A stretch of 64,000 bases of DNA from Colius striatus (taxonomy: Eukaryota > Chordata > Aves > Coliiformes > Coliidae): the NCBI RefSeq assembly GCF_028858725.1, contig NC_084763.1:51034152-51098151 (forward strand), given 5' to 3'. This document shows, piece by piece, positions 62,401-64,000 of this stretch (position 1 is its first letter; each line of letters starts with the position of its first letter). Made by a program: the position numbers and the translations under genes. Under the pieces are notes generated by a model. That model saw only the letters and a program-made list of their open reading frames with translations, was not told the DNA's origin and searched no databases.

Positions 62401-64000
62401 AATTTCTCTGGCTTTGGCTGCCAGATCCCTGATCTTATTAAACCTCAGCCCAATAGATTAAAGAGACTTTTGTGGCTACTTTTTCTCTCCCTGCTTGTTT
62501 ATACACTACAGAAGAAGTCATCTCTCAGTCTTCTTGCAGAGCTAAAAAACAGATTAACTTTCACAGTATCAAGCACTCTTCCCAGCCTTGAAATCCTTTC
62601 TGAACCACATCCATCTGTTGTACATCTTCTTTAAAAATGCATCTGAGGACCAGGATATAATGCATTTGTATTAATCTCAAAGATGTCATCTCCAGCTACA
62701 AAATCAGTTCTCTATGGATAACCCTTAAAATTCCTATTCTCCTCAATTCTGTGTGTTTAACTATTCTTTAACTACAATTTGCCTTTTTGGCTGTATTCAA
62801 ATCTCTCTTTGACTAAGCCAAAGTTACCAAGCAATGAAGATTAGTTTTCATCACTATCCTTTCTGAAACAAAATGTAGCATTTCACCAAGCTCTGTGTTA
62901 CCCACAAAATTCATGAGTAACCATTTTGTGCTGGATTCTTCATTGCAGCTAAAAATGTCAAATAGTGTCAGGTTTACTCTGCATCCTTCACAGTAGCCCA
63001 CCAAAAGCCTCTCCTCCAGTCATGATTTTTCACTGACAATTAGCATATGTGATCTGCAAATCTCTGCTTCCACTTAACTGTGACCAGCCCCCAGCAGAGT
63101 GTGAGTCACATACTTAACTCCCTCTTCACACTCCTCCACAAATAGCCTGTAACTCAAGTATTTCAGTTCAGGTTTCTCTTTCATGCCATAATCCCACCCA
63201 GCAGACAGCTGGGCAGCAGATACCTCATTACAGCAACCAATCCTGTCCTCATGTAAGGAGACAAAACTCAGTCTGTAGAGCTACATGACTCAAATGAATG
63301 CCTACCTCGAAAGAAGATGCTTCTGTACTGCACCACAGCACAAAGTTTTGCTACCTGAGGGGGTCCTGGACTTGGGTAAGGTCTCTGACAGGATGGGTTC
63401 CAGCTTCAGTTCCGACGCCCTCTGCTGTCATGTAATGCCATGTGCAAAACAAGTCCTTTCCCCCAGTGTCTGCCATGGTGCTCTTGCACTCCAGCAAAAG
63501 AGACCTGAAAGGTCCTGTGGTACCTGTAGATCATTGCAGAGGGCCTTCCAACACATTCTTATTTGTTTTTTTTTCTCTCTTCCTAATCATGACAGCAATA
63601 TAATTTAATATTAAAACCCCAGATACTTTACCTTCTGTTTGAACTTTCCTAGCCAAACTTGGTCTACTATGGTAAAGCAGAATGTATGCTGTATGAAGGT
63701 GATTAAAAAGAAGCCCAAGGAACTGTGTAGCTGCACAGCTGTATCTACAATATTTTTATATCAATTAAATATTAATAGGGATGTGGATGAGAACATTTTC
63801 AGGATCACAGTGCTGTAATAATCTTAAGTACTTTATGTGCTGCTGATTTTTTTGCTTAAAGATAATGTTTATTAGTCCCACTTCTACATTGTGCTCCATC
63901 AAGATTAATTCTGCACTGTCTTTATAACAGTTGTTCTACATTTTATTAGTTTATACATATGAAAAGAGATATTTTATTCAGATATATGAAACAGAACCAT

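Larger units (their letters stand above)
43461..64000 (-). other. GPR158: GPR158 large intron, truncated by the window edge
   Basis: At least 20.5 kb lies beyond the acceptor of the TM4 exon. I looked on the minus strand for the expected preceding exon (TM2 to TM3, ending in a His-Arg-like split codon) and did not find it, so the intron probably continues past 64000. It holds CR1 pieces at 54573-54712, about 54800-56817 and 59208-59478, and a MIR-like relic at 45085-45262. Stretches 45263-54572, 56818-59207 and 59479-64000 show no recognisable genes. Confidence 0.75.

Noticed and set aside
1..64000. Endogenous retrovirus, CRISPR array, insertion sequence, tRNA or rRNA gene
   Set aside because: I looked for LTR-like pairs, gag/pol-like frames other than CR1, regular spacer arrays and cloverleaf genes, and saw none I could support.

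Overview
This 64 kb window is vertebrate, almost certainly avian, nuclear DNA. It is AT-rich, and its interspersed repeats are nearly all CR1 LINE fragments. Several of these end in the octamer tail (ATTCTATG)n that is characteristic of bird CR1. I saw no L1, Alu-like SINE, endogenous retrovirus, bacterial operon, tRNA, rRNA or CRISPR array. The species cannot be fixed from the sequence.

The only protein-coding gene I can support is the 3' part of GPR158, an orphan class C (family 3) G-protein-coupled receptor, on the minus strand. Five coding exons are present: 43222-43460, 30617-30755, 26677-26782, 24650-24796 and 22451-23905. Their splice phases chain without conflict (2/1, 1/2, 2/0, 0/0, 0/stop). 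They encode the end of TM3 through TM7, a short membrane-proximal cytoplasmic segment, and the long disordered C-terminal tail with VCPWE motifs. Upstream exons (signal peptide, ectodomain, TM1 to TM3) lie beyond base 64000. The flanking intron is at least 20.5 kb long.

Layout: 1-18070 is gene-free sequence downstream of GPR158. It holds a 1.8 kb dead CR1 (4119-5900), a short CR1 end, microsatellites, small tandem duplications and one unusually long unexplained open frame (13703-14437). 18075-22450 is the inferred 3' UTR. It ends at an AATAAA signal with a GU-rich downstream element and a Pumilio-type site, and contains an octamer array, an AT-rich microsatellite and a less AT-rich unassigned block. 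22451-43460 holds the coding exons and four introns. 43461-64000 is the large 5'-ward intron. It contains a roughly 2 kb degenerate CR1 (about 54800-56817), smaller CR1 pieces and a MIR-like SINE relic.

Points worth a second look: a GC-AG intron in the TM6 region of GPR158; loss of the middle VCPWE-like motif in the C-tail; an out-of-frame open extension running past the stop codon; very short CR1 3' stubs, including an octamer array with no CR1 body; and MIR-like relics. I found no clearly new biological system. The gene itself is well known, and the novelty lies in its architecture and in the noncoding oddities.
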